A DNA stretch of 64,000 bases from the NCBI GenBank assembly GCA_947642745.1, contig CANRTU010000009.1, positions 1 through 64,000 on the forward strand, in the 5' to 3' direction. The notes beneath the pieces were generated by a model. That model was not told where the DNA came from. It saw nothing but the letters and a program-made list of their open reading frames with translations, and ran no database searches. Made by a program: the position numbers and the translations under genes. This DNA comes from an uncultured Eubacterium sp. (GTDB lineage Bacteria; Bacillota; Clostridia; Lachnospirales; Lachnospiraceae). This document shows, one piece after another, positions 47,679 through 56,242 of this stretch (the first letter of the stretch is position 1; each line of letters opens with the position of its first letter).

Positions 47679-48284
47679 CTGCTTCTCTCCTTTATTATGC
47701 AGCAGCTGTGCCAGCTGCAGATATACTTGTGCAATTGGTCCGTTATTATCAATGATGACCCTGCAATGCTGGCGGTATTCCACATCCGGAAGCTGGGCTT
47801 CAAAGATCTGCTCCACTTTTTCCTCTGAATAACCACGGCTTTCCATCAGACGCTTTTTACGGTTTTCCCTGGTGACATAGATATACCACAATTCATCACA
47901 GATTTTATCATATCCTTCTTCTATTAACAGCGCTGCCTCCAGCACCACATAATCAGTCGTACTTCTTAAACGTTCTTTTTCTACCTCTTTTAAAATATAG
48001 TCTTTGACTGCCGGATGGACAATACTGTTCATTTTTTCCCGTTTGGCATCGTCCGAAAAAATAATCTCCGCCAGACGCCTGCGGTTGATCCTGCCATTGT
48101 GCAGCCATATCTTTTCCTGCGCAAATTCCTTCTGAAGCCTGACATAGCAGTCGAAGCCCGGTTCCATAATATCATGGGCAATCTCGTCTGCGATCAGTGT
48201 CCTTACCCTGTAATTTTCCCTCAGATAAGCAAGGATCGTGGATTTCCCCGCACCGACCCCGCCTGTAATCCCTATAAACTTCAT
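45150..48284 (-). CDS. coaE: continuous frame: dephospho-CoA kinase fused to FtsA-like ATPase
   Basis: One uninterrupted frame of 1044 residues. Residues 1-197 are a complete dephospho-CoA kinase (last step of CoA synthesis): GITGGVGAGKST P-loop, IADEIAHDIM, and the lid region. From about residue 218 an actin-fold ATPase of the FtsA/PilM type begins (FVFGLDIGTRNVVGTVG), with LVDVGAGTSDISL and FIVGGGGKIHSFDE. It is followed by a Gly/Ala/Gln-rich linker (about 870-970) and a small C-terminal domain (VTVNGENITLGNKEEY). CoaE normally ends near residue 200. A strong ribosome-binding site at the junction means the second protein may also be made alone. Whether the full fusion exists in the cell is not known. 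Confidence 0.8.
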   Translation of the reverse strand: MKFIGITGGVGAGKSTILAYLRENYRVRTLIADEIAHDIMEPGFDCYVRLQKEFAQEKIWLHNGRINRRRLAEIIFSDDAKREKMNSIVHPAVKDYILKEVEKERLRSTTDYVVLEAALLIEEGYDKICDELWYIYVTRENRKKRLMESRGYSEEKVEQIFEAQLPDVEYRQHCRVIIDNNGPIAQVYLQLAQLLHNKGEKQMGRTGGQQEAQDEKKQFVFGLDIGTRNVVGTVGYKEDKEFIVVAQYMMEHETRAMLDGQIHDIGRVGRTISIIKEKLEDQIGEELTEVCIAAAGRVLKTITTDVEYEFPEETIVTREHIHTLDLLGVDKAAQKLKEINDTNYKFYCVGYSIMKYYLNDEVFSNLESHKADKIAEKIIVTFLPEDVVDGLYMAVGFAGLTVANMTLEPIAAMDIAVPENFRMLNIALVDVGAGTSDISLTRDGSIIAYGMIPFAGDELTETIVQHYLVDFKMAEHIKLASAAEGDIEFEDIMSLKHTIKAEEVWKLTEPLVDKMTTDIADKIKELNGDQTVSATFIVGGGGKIHSFDEKLAKKLELPQERVALRGAEVLKQVTFVQEDIEKDPLLVTPVGICLNYYEQKNNFIMVHFNGERLKLYDNNKLTIVDAAIQAGFPNGQLFPKRGKEINYTVNGRPRIARGEVGEAAVVMMNDKPASINDPIEPNCYITIEPSTAGSQAHYTVGELEEYNSSTIVFEVNGRMITCPRYVEVNGILEPPTYEIQEGDDIVTRGFYTVAQLAEFMDVELDPYADILVNNRVEGLQTLVYENFSVDWTVLNYRSAPEDAYPKALPEGRITDLGEETTQIAVRETAAVAAGNAKRQEDTDQEEGTGPVRAIEGKERMALTGPSGESGPQTGSAGAQERAAGQPYAAAYTQEAAGTDITDGGQSGTAGMAEYSAGGSQTVEPAPETAQAAGAFADSQSAAGYHAPQPGTSYGETQPSGPDQAAGETGGQPQEEGQFCVTVNGENITLGNKEEYIFVDIFDHFEFDLSTARGRMLITQVNGMDAQYTQNLNPGDKIDIFWKEF
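47676..47691 (-). promoter_or_regulatory. internal ribosome-binding site at the coaE/FtsA-like junction
   Basis: AAAGGAGAG, short spacer, ATG, inside the long frame at codon 203. This is a canonical clostridial Shine-Dalgarno. A TAA in another frame (TAATAAAGGAG) sits just before it, as if the coaE stop was lost by a small indel. Confidence 0.75.
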
Positions 48285-48314
48285 CCCGCTCTCTCTCCTA
48301 ATACCTTACCAGCC

Positions 48315-51122
48315 CTATTTCGCCTCATACCAGTTCGTCCCGGTATGCATATCTATCTCCAACGCTACCGACAATTGTGCCGCATGGTGCATCTCTTCGT
48401 TTAAGATTTCTGACACCTGCGCCACTTCCTCTTTTGCAGTCTCTACCAGCAGTTCGTCATGCACCTGCAGAATGAGCCGTGACTTCAGCCCTTCCGCCAG
48501 CAGTCTGTCGTGTACCCGGTTCATGGCGATTTTAATAATATCCGCCGCCGTGCCCTGGATCGGAGAATTCATTGCCACCCGTTCTCCGAAAGACCTCTGC
48601 ATAAAATTGCCGGATTTCAGCTCCGGTACCGGACGTATCCTGCCATACATGGATGAAACCATGCCGGTCTCTTTTGCCTTGTCCACCATACGGTCCAGAA
48701 AAGCTTTTACCCCGGGATAAGTGGCAAAATACTGCTCAATATACTCCTGGGCTTCCTTTCGTGTAATGCTCAGATCCTGGCTTAGTCCAAAGGAACTGAT
48801 CCCATAGACAATGCCGAAATTCACTGCTTTTGCGTTCCTGCGCTGTAAGTCTGTTACTTCATCAAACGGGATGTGAAATACCTGGGATGCCGTCATCCGG
48901 TGGATATCCTGCGCTTCTTTATAAGCCTGGATAAGATGTTCATCTGCGGACATATGCGCCAGCACCCGCAGTTCAATCTGGGAATAATCCGCATCCAGAA
49001 ACACGTAACCTTCTTTTGGCAGAAATACTTTCCGGATCAGCCTGCCAAGCTCCATACGAATCGGGATGTTCTGCAGATTCGGCTCTGTACTGCTCAGCCG
49101 TCCGGTAGCCGTGATTGTCTGGTTAAATGTGGTGTGGATTCTCTGGTCCGGCCCGATAAAAGCTGCCAGACCGTCCGCATAGGTGGATTTTAATTTTGTC
49201 AGCTGACGGTACTCCAGAATCTGCGCCACAAAGGGATATTCCGGCGCCAGCTTGTCCAGCACATCCGCCGCTGTGGAATATCCGGTCTTTGTTTTCTTGC
49301 CATAAGGCATTTTCATCTTTTCAAATAAAATCACGCCCAGCTGTTTCGGGGAATTAATATTAAACTTTTCTCCGGCCCCTGCGTAGATTTCCTGCTCCAG
49401 TCCGTCAATCCGCTCCCGCAGCTGTGCGCCATAAGCTTTCAGCTCTTCCGCCTCGATGCGGATGCCTTCTTTTTCCATATCTGAAAGGGTGTAAACCAGG
49501 GGCATTTCAATCGTATCGAACATAGTCTTCATCCCGGCCTCTTCCAGCCTGCGCATCAGTATATCCACGCAATGGTATGCGGTATATGCGGGATAACAGG
49601 CCAGCTTTAAAAACTCCGCCGGATGATCCGTGGCCATTTCCTCATAAGAAGCTTTTCCGGTCAGTTCCGTCCTGGAAGGAAATACCTCCCCCAGATATTC
49701 CCTGGCAATCGTTTCGTATTCGTATGTGTTTTTCAGTGGATTTAACAGATACGCCGCAATGGTAATATCAGCCAGATTCTGTCCGGCCGGAATATTTATA
49801 TATTTTAAGATCCGCTTGACATCAGACGCCGCTATACGGTTTCCGGATGTAAGTGTCTTCGCCAGCTCATCCAGCAGATACTGCGGTGTCACAAACCCTT
49901 CCGCCCGGATGAAATATACTGTTTCATCCCCGCCGGTACCCGCTGTCCCGGTCGCCGGTACCGCCGCCACAGTCTCCATCTGATCCATAACCGCAGACAG
50001 TGCTTCCGCCGCTTCAGACATTGCTTCCGCCAGAGCCTGTGTATCCGCCGCACGGGGCGTCTTTGCTCCAGGATCCGTTTGCCGCGAAAATATCACCGCC
50101 ACACCATAAACAGTGCCCTGTTCTTCCACCAGCTGTACCGCAGACTTCCCAGCTTTTTTTAATAAATCAAAAATACGCCGTGATTCTTCCAGACCGGTAA
50201 TTTCCACGAACCGTTCTGAAATATCAGGCCCGGATGACAGCTCCTGTTTCTGACGCTGCTCAAACCGTGCCATCATATTTTTAAATTCCAGACGGACGCA
50301 CAGTTCCAGCGCTTCCTTCGTATACAGACTGCCCATTCTGGCCCCTTCCAGATCATAGTCTATGTCCGCATGGGTCTCAATGGTCACCAGCTTTTTGGAA
50401 AACTGCGCCTTTTCATAATTTTCCCGGAAAGATTCCCGCACTTTTGTTTTTGGCATATCGTCAATATGGGCATACGCATTTTCAATGCTGCCGTACTGCC
50501 CGATGATTTTTACCGCCGTCTTTTCCCCGATTCCCGGCACTCCCGGTACATTATCCGAAGTATCTCCCATCAGCGCTTTCACATCAATAAATTCCACCGG
50601 TGTGACATGGTATTTTTCAATGACCTGCTGTGCGTAATAATCTTCCACTTCCGTTCCGGATTTTTTAGTCTTTGGTATGCGTATCTGTATCCGGTCTGTT
50701 GCCAGCTGCAGCAGGTCCCGGTCTCCGGATACAATGGAAACGGCGAGCCCTTTTTCCTGGGCGGTAATGGCGATGGTACCCAGCAGATCATCCGCTTCAT
50801 AGCCTGCCTTTTCCACGATCGTGACCCCCATGGCCCGGAGCATTTCCTTCATCAGCGGAACCTGCTCCCGCAATTCGGATGCCATGGGCTTTCTCGTTCC
50901 TTTGTATTGCGCATACATCTGATGCCGGAACGTTGGTTCACTGACATCAAACGCCACCGTCAGATAGTCCGGCTGTTCTTCATCCAGTATTTTAAATAGT
51001 ATATTTAAAAAGCCATATACCGCATTTGTATGAAGGCCTTCGGAATTCGACAGATCCGGAACACCGAAAAAGGCTCTGTTTAATATACTGTGTCCATCGA
51101 TTAAAACCAGTTTTTCGCTCAT
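48315..51122 (-). CDS. polA: DNA polymerase I
   Basis: Repair and Okazaki-fragment polymerase of 935 residues. The N-terminal 5'-3' exonuclease is intact (LVLIDGHSILNRAFFG, VSGDRDLLQLA, VKALMGDTSDNVPGVPGIGEKTA). The polymerase domain has motif A DADYSQIELRVLAH, motif B RNAKAVNFGIVYGISSFG and motif C QVHDELLVE. The central 3'-5' exonuclease-like domain lacks the DxE proofreading signature (it reads SAVQLVEEQG), so proofreading is probably lost, as in Bacillus. It contains a variable Ala/Gly insert near residues 350-400. AAAGGAG precedes the ATG. It follows the thioesterase by 12 nt and leads the coaE/FtsA-like frame. Confidence 0.97.
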   Translation of the reverse strand: MSEKLVLIDGHSILNRAFFGVPDLSNSEGLHTNAVYGFLNILFKILDEEQPDYLTVAFDVSEPTFRHQMYAQYKGTRKPMASELREQVPLMKEMLRAMGVTIVEKAGYEADDLLGTIAITAQEKGLAVSIVSGDRDLLQLATDRIQIRIPKTKKSGTEVEDYYAQQVIEKYHVTPVEFIDVKALMGDTSDNVPGVPGIGEKTAVKIIGQYGSIENAYAHIDDMPKTKVRESFRENYEKAQFSKKLVTIETHADIDYDLEGARMGSLYTKEALELCVRLEFKNMMARFEQRQKQELSSGPDISERFVEITGLEESRRIFDLLKKAGKSAVQLVEEQGTVYGVAVIFSRQTDPGAKTPRAADTQALAEAMSEAAEALSAVMDQMETVAAVPATGTAGTGGDETVYFIRAEGFVTPQYLLDELAKTLTSGNRIAASDVKRILKYINIPAGQNLADITIAAYLLNPLKNTYEYETIAREYLGEVFPSRTELTGKASYEEMATDHPAEFLKLACYPAYTAYHCVDILMRRLEEAGMKTMFDTIEMPLVYTLSDMEKEGIRIEAEELKAYGAQLRERIDGLEQEIYAGAGEKFNINSPKQLGVILFEKMKMPYGKKTKTGYSTAADVLDKLAPEYPFVAQILEYRQLTKLKSTYADGLAAFIGPDQRIHTTFNQTITATGRLSSTEPNLQNIPIRMELGRLIRKVFLPKEGYVFLDADYSQIELRVLAHMSADEHLIQAYKEAQDIHRMTASQVFHIPFDEVTDLQRRNAKAVNFGIVYGISSFGLSQDLSITRKEAQEYIEQYFATYPGVKAFLDRMVDKAKETGMVSSMYGRIRPVPELKSGNFMQRSFGERVAMNSPIQGTAADIIKIAMNRVHDRLLAEGLKSRLILQVHDELLVETAKEEVAQVSEILNEEMHHAAQLSVALEIDMHTGTNWYEAK

Positions 51123-51134
51123 GGGATAACTCCT

Positions 51135-51620
51135 TTACTCCCGGATTTCGTTGCCCTCTTCATCGTAGAGGGTAAAGAACTTCGTATCTATTTCAGGATA
51201 AGAACGTTTCAATGAAATCGGTTTGCCGCTGTGGTTTAAAAAGCAGTGTTCACTTTCCGCCACTGCCCGCAGCTCACCGGTTTCTTTATCTGTCATGTGA
51301 TAGCCTACTTTCATCTTGATGCCATTATAGGCCACAATTCTGGATTCAATTACAACCGTATCCCGGAAATGAACCATGCTCTTGTATTCACAGCTTACTG
51401 ACAATACCGGGCTGATGATTTCCATATTTTCCATAGCCTTATAACTGAATCCCATCTGGTCCATCAGTTCCATTCTGGCTTCTTCCATCCAGTGGATAAA
51501 GTTAGAATGATGGACAATCCCCATCTGGTCGGTTTCGTAATACTGCGCTACCCGTTCGTATGGGTGAATTTTAATTTTCTCTCCTGTATATGGTTTAATT
51601 CTCGTATCCTTTACTGACAT
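51135..51620 (-). CDS. acyl-CoA thioesterase (4HBT, YbgC/FadM type)
   Basis: A 161-residue hot-dog-fold thioesterase: YYETDQMGIVHHSNFIHWMEEAR carries the catalytic Asp and the helix typical of the YbgC group, then VVIESRIVAYNGIKMKVGYHM and the AVAESEHCFLN strand. Substrate is unknown; aromatic or short acyl-CoAs are usual. The ATG at 51620 follows GGAAGGTGAT and lies downstream of the promoter at 51687-51715; the longer frame would begin upstream of it. First gene of the polA operon. Confidence 0.88.
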   Translation of the reverse strand: MSVKDTRIKPYTGEKIKIHPYERVAQYYETDQMGIVHHSNFIHWMEEARMELMDQMGFSYKAMENMEIISPVLSVSCEYKSMVHFRDTVVIESRIVAYNGIKMKVGYHMTDKETGELRAVAESEHCFLNHSGKPISLKRSYPEIDTKFFTLYDEEGNEIRE

Positions 51621-51686
51621 CTTATCACCTTCCTGTCTTATTACCCGTGCTCCCCATTCGCCTGTAAAGTACTTTTTTACGTATTT

Positions 51687-51715
51687 ATTATGCCACAGTA
51701 ATCTGGCAATTTCAA
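51687..51715 (-). promoter_or_regulatory. promoter of the thioesterase-polA-coaE/FtsA-like operon
   Basis: Minus-strand TTGAAA, 17-bp spacer, CATAAT, about 65 nt before the thioesterase start. The rest of the 300-nt gap up to 51920 has no feature I can support. Confidence 0.65.
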
Positions 51716-51920
51716 GATATAAGAAAGCCTGTCCAGCCTTCACCACAATGATAACCAGTCATTGCCGTCCATATCCGTCTCCCATATCCTGCCTCTGCCG
51801 GACCATACAGTACCGCAGACTGCCCGCTGTGCGCGCCCTTTTCTGCCCTGCGTACATTCCGGACAGGCCAGTGTTTCAGACTGAACGGCGGTCTGTTTCT
51901 GCCGCAGATCTCCGCGCATT

Positions 51921-52376
51921 TCAGCCTTCCTGCCGCGCCATATACGCTTCCATAATCCTGGCGGCTGTGCCCACCAGTTCCTCACAGGGACGTTTTTTAT
52001 AATATTCCTCTGTCCGTCTGGACGGCGCAGGGCTGTTGTCCCGGCCAGCGGCGCCCAGCAGCTCCCGACAGACAATGGAACCATTCTCCGCCTGAAAACG
52101 GGCCGCCAGCTCCTGGATTCTCTCATAATGTTCTTTTTTGGCTTCATAATCTTTTGGCGCATCGTAGCCGTACAGGGCGCCCGCTATAAGAAACATCCCG
52201 CTGACAGTCCCACATACTTCCCGCAGTCTGCCCATACCGCCGCCAAATGACGACGCCAGCCGCAGCGCCGTTTCCTTTTCCATCTGCATTTCATCGCAAA
52301 ATGCGCCCACCACTGACTGGGCGCAGTTGTATCCTTCCCGGAATAATGCTCTTGCTTTTTCTTCTTTTAAAGTCAT
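51921..52376 (-). CDS. C-GCAxxG-C-C family redox protein
   Basis: A 151-residue protein with the family's cysteine pattern: REGYNCAQSVVGAF, then FGGGMGRLREVCGTVSG, IVCRELLG and RPCEELV. Family members are thought to bind metal or take part in redox chemistry, often near molybdenum or CO-related enzymes, none of which is here. Its ATG overlaps the stop of the DUF3810 gene by 4 nt (ATGA), so it is translated with that gene. Confidence 0.9.
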   Translation of the reverse strand: MTLKEEKARALFREGYNCAQSVVGAFCDEMQMEKETALRLASSFGGGMGRLREVCGTVSGMFLIAGALYGYDAPKDYEAKKEHYERIQELAARFQAENGSIVCRELLGAAGRDNSPAPSRRTEEYYKKRPCEELVGTAARIMEAYMARQEG

Positions 52377-53647
52377 CCGGCAGACCTCCTTTCCTGATTC
52401 ATTTCAGAATCCATATAATAATGTATCAGCAGGCGTACGACCCTGCTATAACTGCGGATACCGTCCTCTACGCCGTTTATGGTAAGTGTCGTATTTAAAA
52501 ACGTATCTGTAGCCTGACTGACAGTCTCTGTAGGCAGCAGGGCTTTTTCTTCCACCTGCTCCCACTGCTTTTCCGTCAGAAATATATCGTCTGCCAGTAC
52601 CTGTGGATCAGGCTGCACCAGCTTTTTCCTTATCTTTTCCGGTACACTGGCACGCACCTGTGCAGACAGATACCCCAGCACACTCAGATAGCCTGAATAC
52701 TGCAGGTACGGATCATCCGATTCCGTACAGGCCACGAAACCAAAATAATTTGCTTCGTCCTCCAGAATAATTCCTTTCAGATGGGCAAATTCATGACAGA
52801 TCGTAGCCGGTACATTGACCGGATACATCACCGTGTTATAATTCGCCTCCATTGTAAAAGGAAAATAAATTCCCAGCAGATACTGCTGGCTCATAAAACG
52901 GGAGGCACGCACCGGCTTCGGGTCCGGATAATAGCCGGACAGATACGGATATCTCTTTCCCTGTGCCTTCATGGCTTTCTGGCAGGCCTGATACAGTTCC
53001 TGTACAGAATCCGGATAGACCGGCTGTCCGTCCCTGTCCCGTCTGATCTGTCCTGCCAGTGCGTTGGCCCCGGACACCACAATTGTATATACTTCTGTCA
53101 GCTCTTTACTGCCATAGCTGCTGTCCGGATCATAATACTGCTCTTCCACTGGGGACGCATGATACAGAATATAGCAGTTTAATGTTTCGGTTCCGTAAAT
53201 ATAAATAAGAATCCAGCAGAGTATCCGCATATACCACCATCCCACGGTATGCCGCTGTTTCGTTTTCCGGCACATCCGGACACTGTTTTCTTCCGGATGC
53301 GGCTGTACATACGTGTCTGCCGCAGAATCCCCCGGACATGCGTCTGTCCGGCCAGACCCGTTTCCCTTGTTTTTTTTGAATTTCTTCCATATAAATAGGG
53401 GCAGCAGCACAATACCGGCCAGTACATAACAGATCCCGGCTACAATCAGCGCTTCTCCCAGGGACCCGGAAAACAGATCCGACACTCTGCCAAGCGACCC
53501 GGTCCAGACTGGAAACACATGCAGGCGGTACCAGTCTGTAAACGCCACGGAATTCCAGGATAATACATTAAACGCCGTGAACAGGATCAGAAAAAAGAGC
53601 AGACACCGGGTGTTCTTTGTCAGTTTATATCTATGTTTCAAATACAT
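52373..53647 (-). CDS. DUF3810 zinc metallopeptidase-like membrane protein
   Basis: A 424-residue protein. Three N-terminal membrane helices (CLLFFLILFTAFNVLSW, ALIVAGICYVLAGIVLLPLF, WWYMRILCWILIYIYG) precede an outside domain with the zinc site ICHEFAHLKG and the third ligand in EDEANYFGF, plus a YLQYSGYLSVLGYLS segment typical of DUF3810. Substrate is unknown. A polar insert rich in Asp/Pro separates helices two and three. The ATG at 53647 follows AAGAAAGGA; the 7-residue longer start is unsupported. Confidence 0.85.
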   Translation of the reverse strand: MYLKHRYKLTKNTRCLLFFLILFTAFNVLSWNSVAFTDWYRLHVFPVWTGSLGRVSDLFSGSLGEALIVAGICYVLAGIVLLPLFIWKKFKKNKGNGSGRTDACPGDSAADTYVQPHPEENSVRMCRKTKQRHTVGWWYMRILCWILIYIYGTETLNCYILYHASPVEEQYYDPDSSYGSKELTEVYTIVVSGANALAGQIRRDRDGQPVYPDSVQELYQACQKAMKAQGKRYPYLSGYYPDPKPVRASRFMSQQYLLGIYFPFTMEANYNTVMYPVNVPATICHEFAHLKGIILEDEANYFGFVACTESDDPYLQYSGYLSVLGYLSAQVRASVPEKIRKKLVQPDPQVLADDIFLTEKQWEQVEEKALLPTETVSQATDTFLNTTLTINGVEDGIRSYSRVVRLLIHYYMDSEMNQERRSAG

Positions 53648-53982
53648 AATTCCTTTCTTATTCTGCATTCAGGATCAATCCATGTTAAAAAACCGTATAT
53701 TCACAATACCGTTACCAGCCAGCTGCCCCGGAGCGTGTTTAAAAAATCATTACTGCGATCCGCACTCTCCACTTTGTACCCTGATTCAGACATGCCCCTG
53801 CGGCATTACATAAACGGTTCCTGTCTGCGGAACTGTTAATTTCCCCTGTAATATTAGCATACACCATGCAAAATATCCAGTTATTTTCCGTATGCATACA
53901 AAAATTCAGGGACCCGGACATCCCTGAAAGACGCTTACGGGATAGTGGATCAGTACCAGTCCGTCCGCCCCTTTTCCTACCC

Positions 53983-54011
53983 TTGACTTCACCCCCAAAT
54001 TTATGTATGAT
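53983..54011 (+). promoter_or_regulatory. promoter of fhs
   Basis: TTGACT, 17-bp spacer, TATGAT, about 80 nt before the fhs start. The 335 nt between the DUF3810 start and this promoter hold nothing else I can support. Confidence 0.75.
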
Positions 54012-54093
54012 TCTGTTAAAAGCAACAACGGGAATTCCATGCAATATCCCATCCCTACAAAACTACGCACATCATCACAAGGAGGACTCGACA

Positions 54094-55764
54094 ATGAAAA
54101 CAGACATCCAGATCGCCCAGGAAGCTTCCATGGAACCTATTAAAGATGTGGCCGCCCGTTACGGTATCGCTGAAGATGATCTCGAATTGTACGGCAGATA
54201 CAAGGCAAAACTCTCCGATGCGCTGATCCGCAAAACAAAAGATAATAAAAACGGCAGACTGATTCTGGTAACCGCCATTAATCCCACGCCTGCCGGAGAG
54301 GGCAAAACGACTACCAGCATCGGGCTCGCCCAGGCTTTTGGAAAACTGGGCAAAAAATGTCTGCTGGCGCTGCGTGAGCCATCACTTGGCCCATGCTTTG
54401 GCATCAAAGGCGGCGCTGCCGGAGGCGGGTACTCACAGGTCGTACCTATGGAAGATCTGAACCTGCATTTTACCGGCGACTTCCACGCCATTACCTCCGC
54501 CAACAATCTGCTGGCCGCGCTGCTGGACAACCATATCCAGCAGGGAAACGCCCTGCAGATCGACACCCGCCAGATCGTATGGAAGCGCTGTATGGACATG
54601 AACGACCGCTCCCTGCGCAATATTGTCGCAGGACTTGGTTCCAAAACCGATGGTTTTGTCAGAGAGGATCATTTTGTAATTACCGTGGCCACTGAAATTA
54701 TGGCCATTCTTTGTCTTGCCAGCGACATGGCCGATCTGAAAAAACGGCTGGGTGAAATCATCGTAGCCTATAATTATGACGGCGTGCCGGTCACCGCCTC
54801 ACAGCTGCAGGCAGTCGGCGCCATGGCTGCCCTGCTAAAAGACGCCATGCAGCCAAACCTGATCCAGACTCTGGAGCATACCGGCGCCATCGTCCATGGC
54901 GGTCCGTTTGCCAATATCGCCCATGGGTGCAATTCCATCCGGGCTACCAGGGCTGCCCTGAAGCTGGCTGATTACGTGGTGACAGAAGCCGGTTTCGGCG
55001 CAGACCTGGGAGCTGAAAAATTCTTTGACATCAAGTGCCGCAAAGCCGGCCTGAAGCCAGACGCCGTCGTACTGGTGGCTACTGTGCGGGCGCTGAAGTA
55101 CAATGGCGGCGTACCAAAGACGGACCTGGCCGCTGAAAACCTGGAAGCATTGAAAAAAGGCATCTGCAACCTGGAAAAACATATTGAAAACCTGCAGAAA
55201 TATGGTGTTCCGATCGTAGTAACATTAAACTCATTTCTCACAGACACAGAGGCCGAATATGAATATATCCGGAACTTCTGTGAAGAACGGGGCTGTGAAT
55301 TCGCCCTGTCAAAAGTATGGGAGCATGGCGGCGAAGGCGGCCTGGAACTGGCTGACAAAGTACTGAAAACACTGGAAACAAAGCCTTCCGTTTTTCAGAC
55401 TCTCTATCCGGACGACATGCCGTTAAAAGAAAAAATCCATACGGTAGCCACAGAAATATATGGCGCCGACGGCGTCAGTTATACACCGGCAGCCGGAAAA
55501 ATGCTGGAAAAACTCACCGCCCTGGGGTTTGGAAATCTTCCGGTGTGCATTGCGAAAACCCAGTACTCCCTCTCCGACGACCAGCACAAACAGGGCCGTC
55601 CTACTGGTTTTACCGTCCAGGTACGGGATGTCTATGTCAGCGCCGGAGCCGGATTTGTCGTCGTACTGACCGGAGCCATCATGACCATGCCGGGGCTTTC
55701 CAAAACTCCTGCCGCCTATGGCATTGATGTGGACGAGGACGGAAAAATTACCGGACTGTTTTGA
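54094..55764 (+). CDS. fhs: formate--tetrahydrofolate ligase
   Basis: Activates formate onto tetrahydrofolate with ATP, feeding one-carbon units to purines, or the methyl branch of acetogenesis. The 556-residue protein has the P-loop [16 protein letters not shown], the [22 protein letters not shown] formate/folate region, [16 protein letters not shown], and a C-terminal [20 protein letters not shown]. The ATG follows AAGGAGG; the open frame continues upstream past the promoter, which excludes the longer form. No folD or other Wood-Ljungdahl genes are adjacent. Two decayed copies of its last 111 bp follow the stop. Confidence 0.97.
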   Translation: MKTDIQIAQEASMEPIKDVAARYGIAEDDLELYGRYKAKLSDALIRKTKDNKNGRLILVTAINPTPAGEGKTTTSIGLAQAFGKLGKKCLLALREPSLGPCFGIKGGAAGGGYSQVVPMEDLNLHFTGDFHAITSANNLLAALLDNHIQQGNALQIDTRQIVWKRCMDMNDRSLRNIVAGLGSKTDGFVREDHFVITVATEIMAILCLASDMADLKKRLGEIIVAYNYDGVPVTASQLQAVGAMAALLKDAMQPNLIQTLEHTGAIVHGGPFANIAHGCNSIRATRAALKLADYVVTEAGFGADLGAEKFFDIKCRKAGLKPDAVVLVATVRALKYNGGVPKTDLAAENLEALKKGICNLEKHIENLQKYGVPIVVTLNSFLTDTEAEYEYIRNFCEERGCEFALSKVWEHGGEGGLELADKVLKTLETKPSVFQTLYPDDMPLKEKIHTVATEIYGADGVSYTPAAGKMLEKLTALGFGNLPVCIAKTQYSLSDDQHKQGRPTGFTVQVRDVYVSAGAGFVVVLTGAIMTMPGLSKTPAAYGIDVDEDGKITGLF

Positions 55765-55770
55765 TTAATC

Positions 55771-55980
55771 GTCATACTGACCGGCGCCGGGAAGCCCCCG
55801 CAGCGGCTTCCCGGAACTCCCGCTGCCTGTGGCGCTGGTATGAACAGGGACGGAAAAGTTACAGGGCTGTTTTGATTAATCATCATACTGGCCAGAGCCG
55901 GCATAGCCCTGCAGCGGGTTTCCAGAACTCCCGCTGCCTGTGGCGCCTGTGTGGACAGGGACGAAAAATTTTTGTCCGGA
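55771..55980 (+). pseudogene. two decayed tandem copies of the fhs 3' end
   Basis: The last 111 bp of fhs (55660-55770, GTCGTACTGACC to just past the stop) is repeated at 55771-55881 and again from 55882 to about 55980. The period is exactly 111 bp, 37 codons. Each copy still reads in frame with recognisable remains: TPAACGAGMNRDGKVTGLF with a stop in copy 1, and TPAACGACVDRDEKF in copy 2. There is no start codon or ribosome-binding site for them, so they are duplication debris. Confidence 0.85.
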
Positions 55981-56097
55981 AGGCCTGAGCATGATGACTT
56001 CTGCCCCGGATCATAGCTACAGCACACAGCATCGTTCCCGTTCATCTGGTAGCGAAATTCCATCAGCCGGTTGTATCCGCCGGATATACAGCGACAG

Positions 56098-56176
56098 AAA
56101 AAGGCTGCCGGAACAGAATTCACAGATACAGAATACCTGATTCTGTATCCGGATTTTGTTCCGGCAGCCTTTTTTC
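56098..56176. terminator. bidirectional terminator between fhs and the L,D-transpeptidase gene
   Basis: A long hairpin with outer arms AAAAAAGGCTGCCGGAACA / TGTTCCGGCAGCCTTTTTT (imperfect next to the loop) and an inner ATACAGAAT / ATTCTGTAT stem. Runs of A and T on both sides serve both convergent genes. Confidence 0.85.
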
Positions 56177-56242
56177 TTCCTTTTCTATCTATGTTTCCGG
56201 CCTTACCGGCAGGAACATGTCCTGCCTGTGTGTTCTTTTTCT

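Noticed and set aside
51740-52162. 140-codon minus-strand ORF overlapping the C-GCAxxG-C-C gene
   Set aside because: It is a shifted-frame shadow of a well-supported gene and shows Arg/Trp-rich out-of-frame composition.
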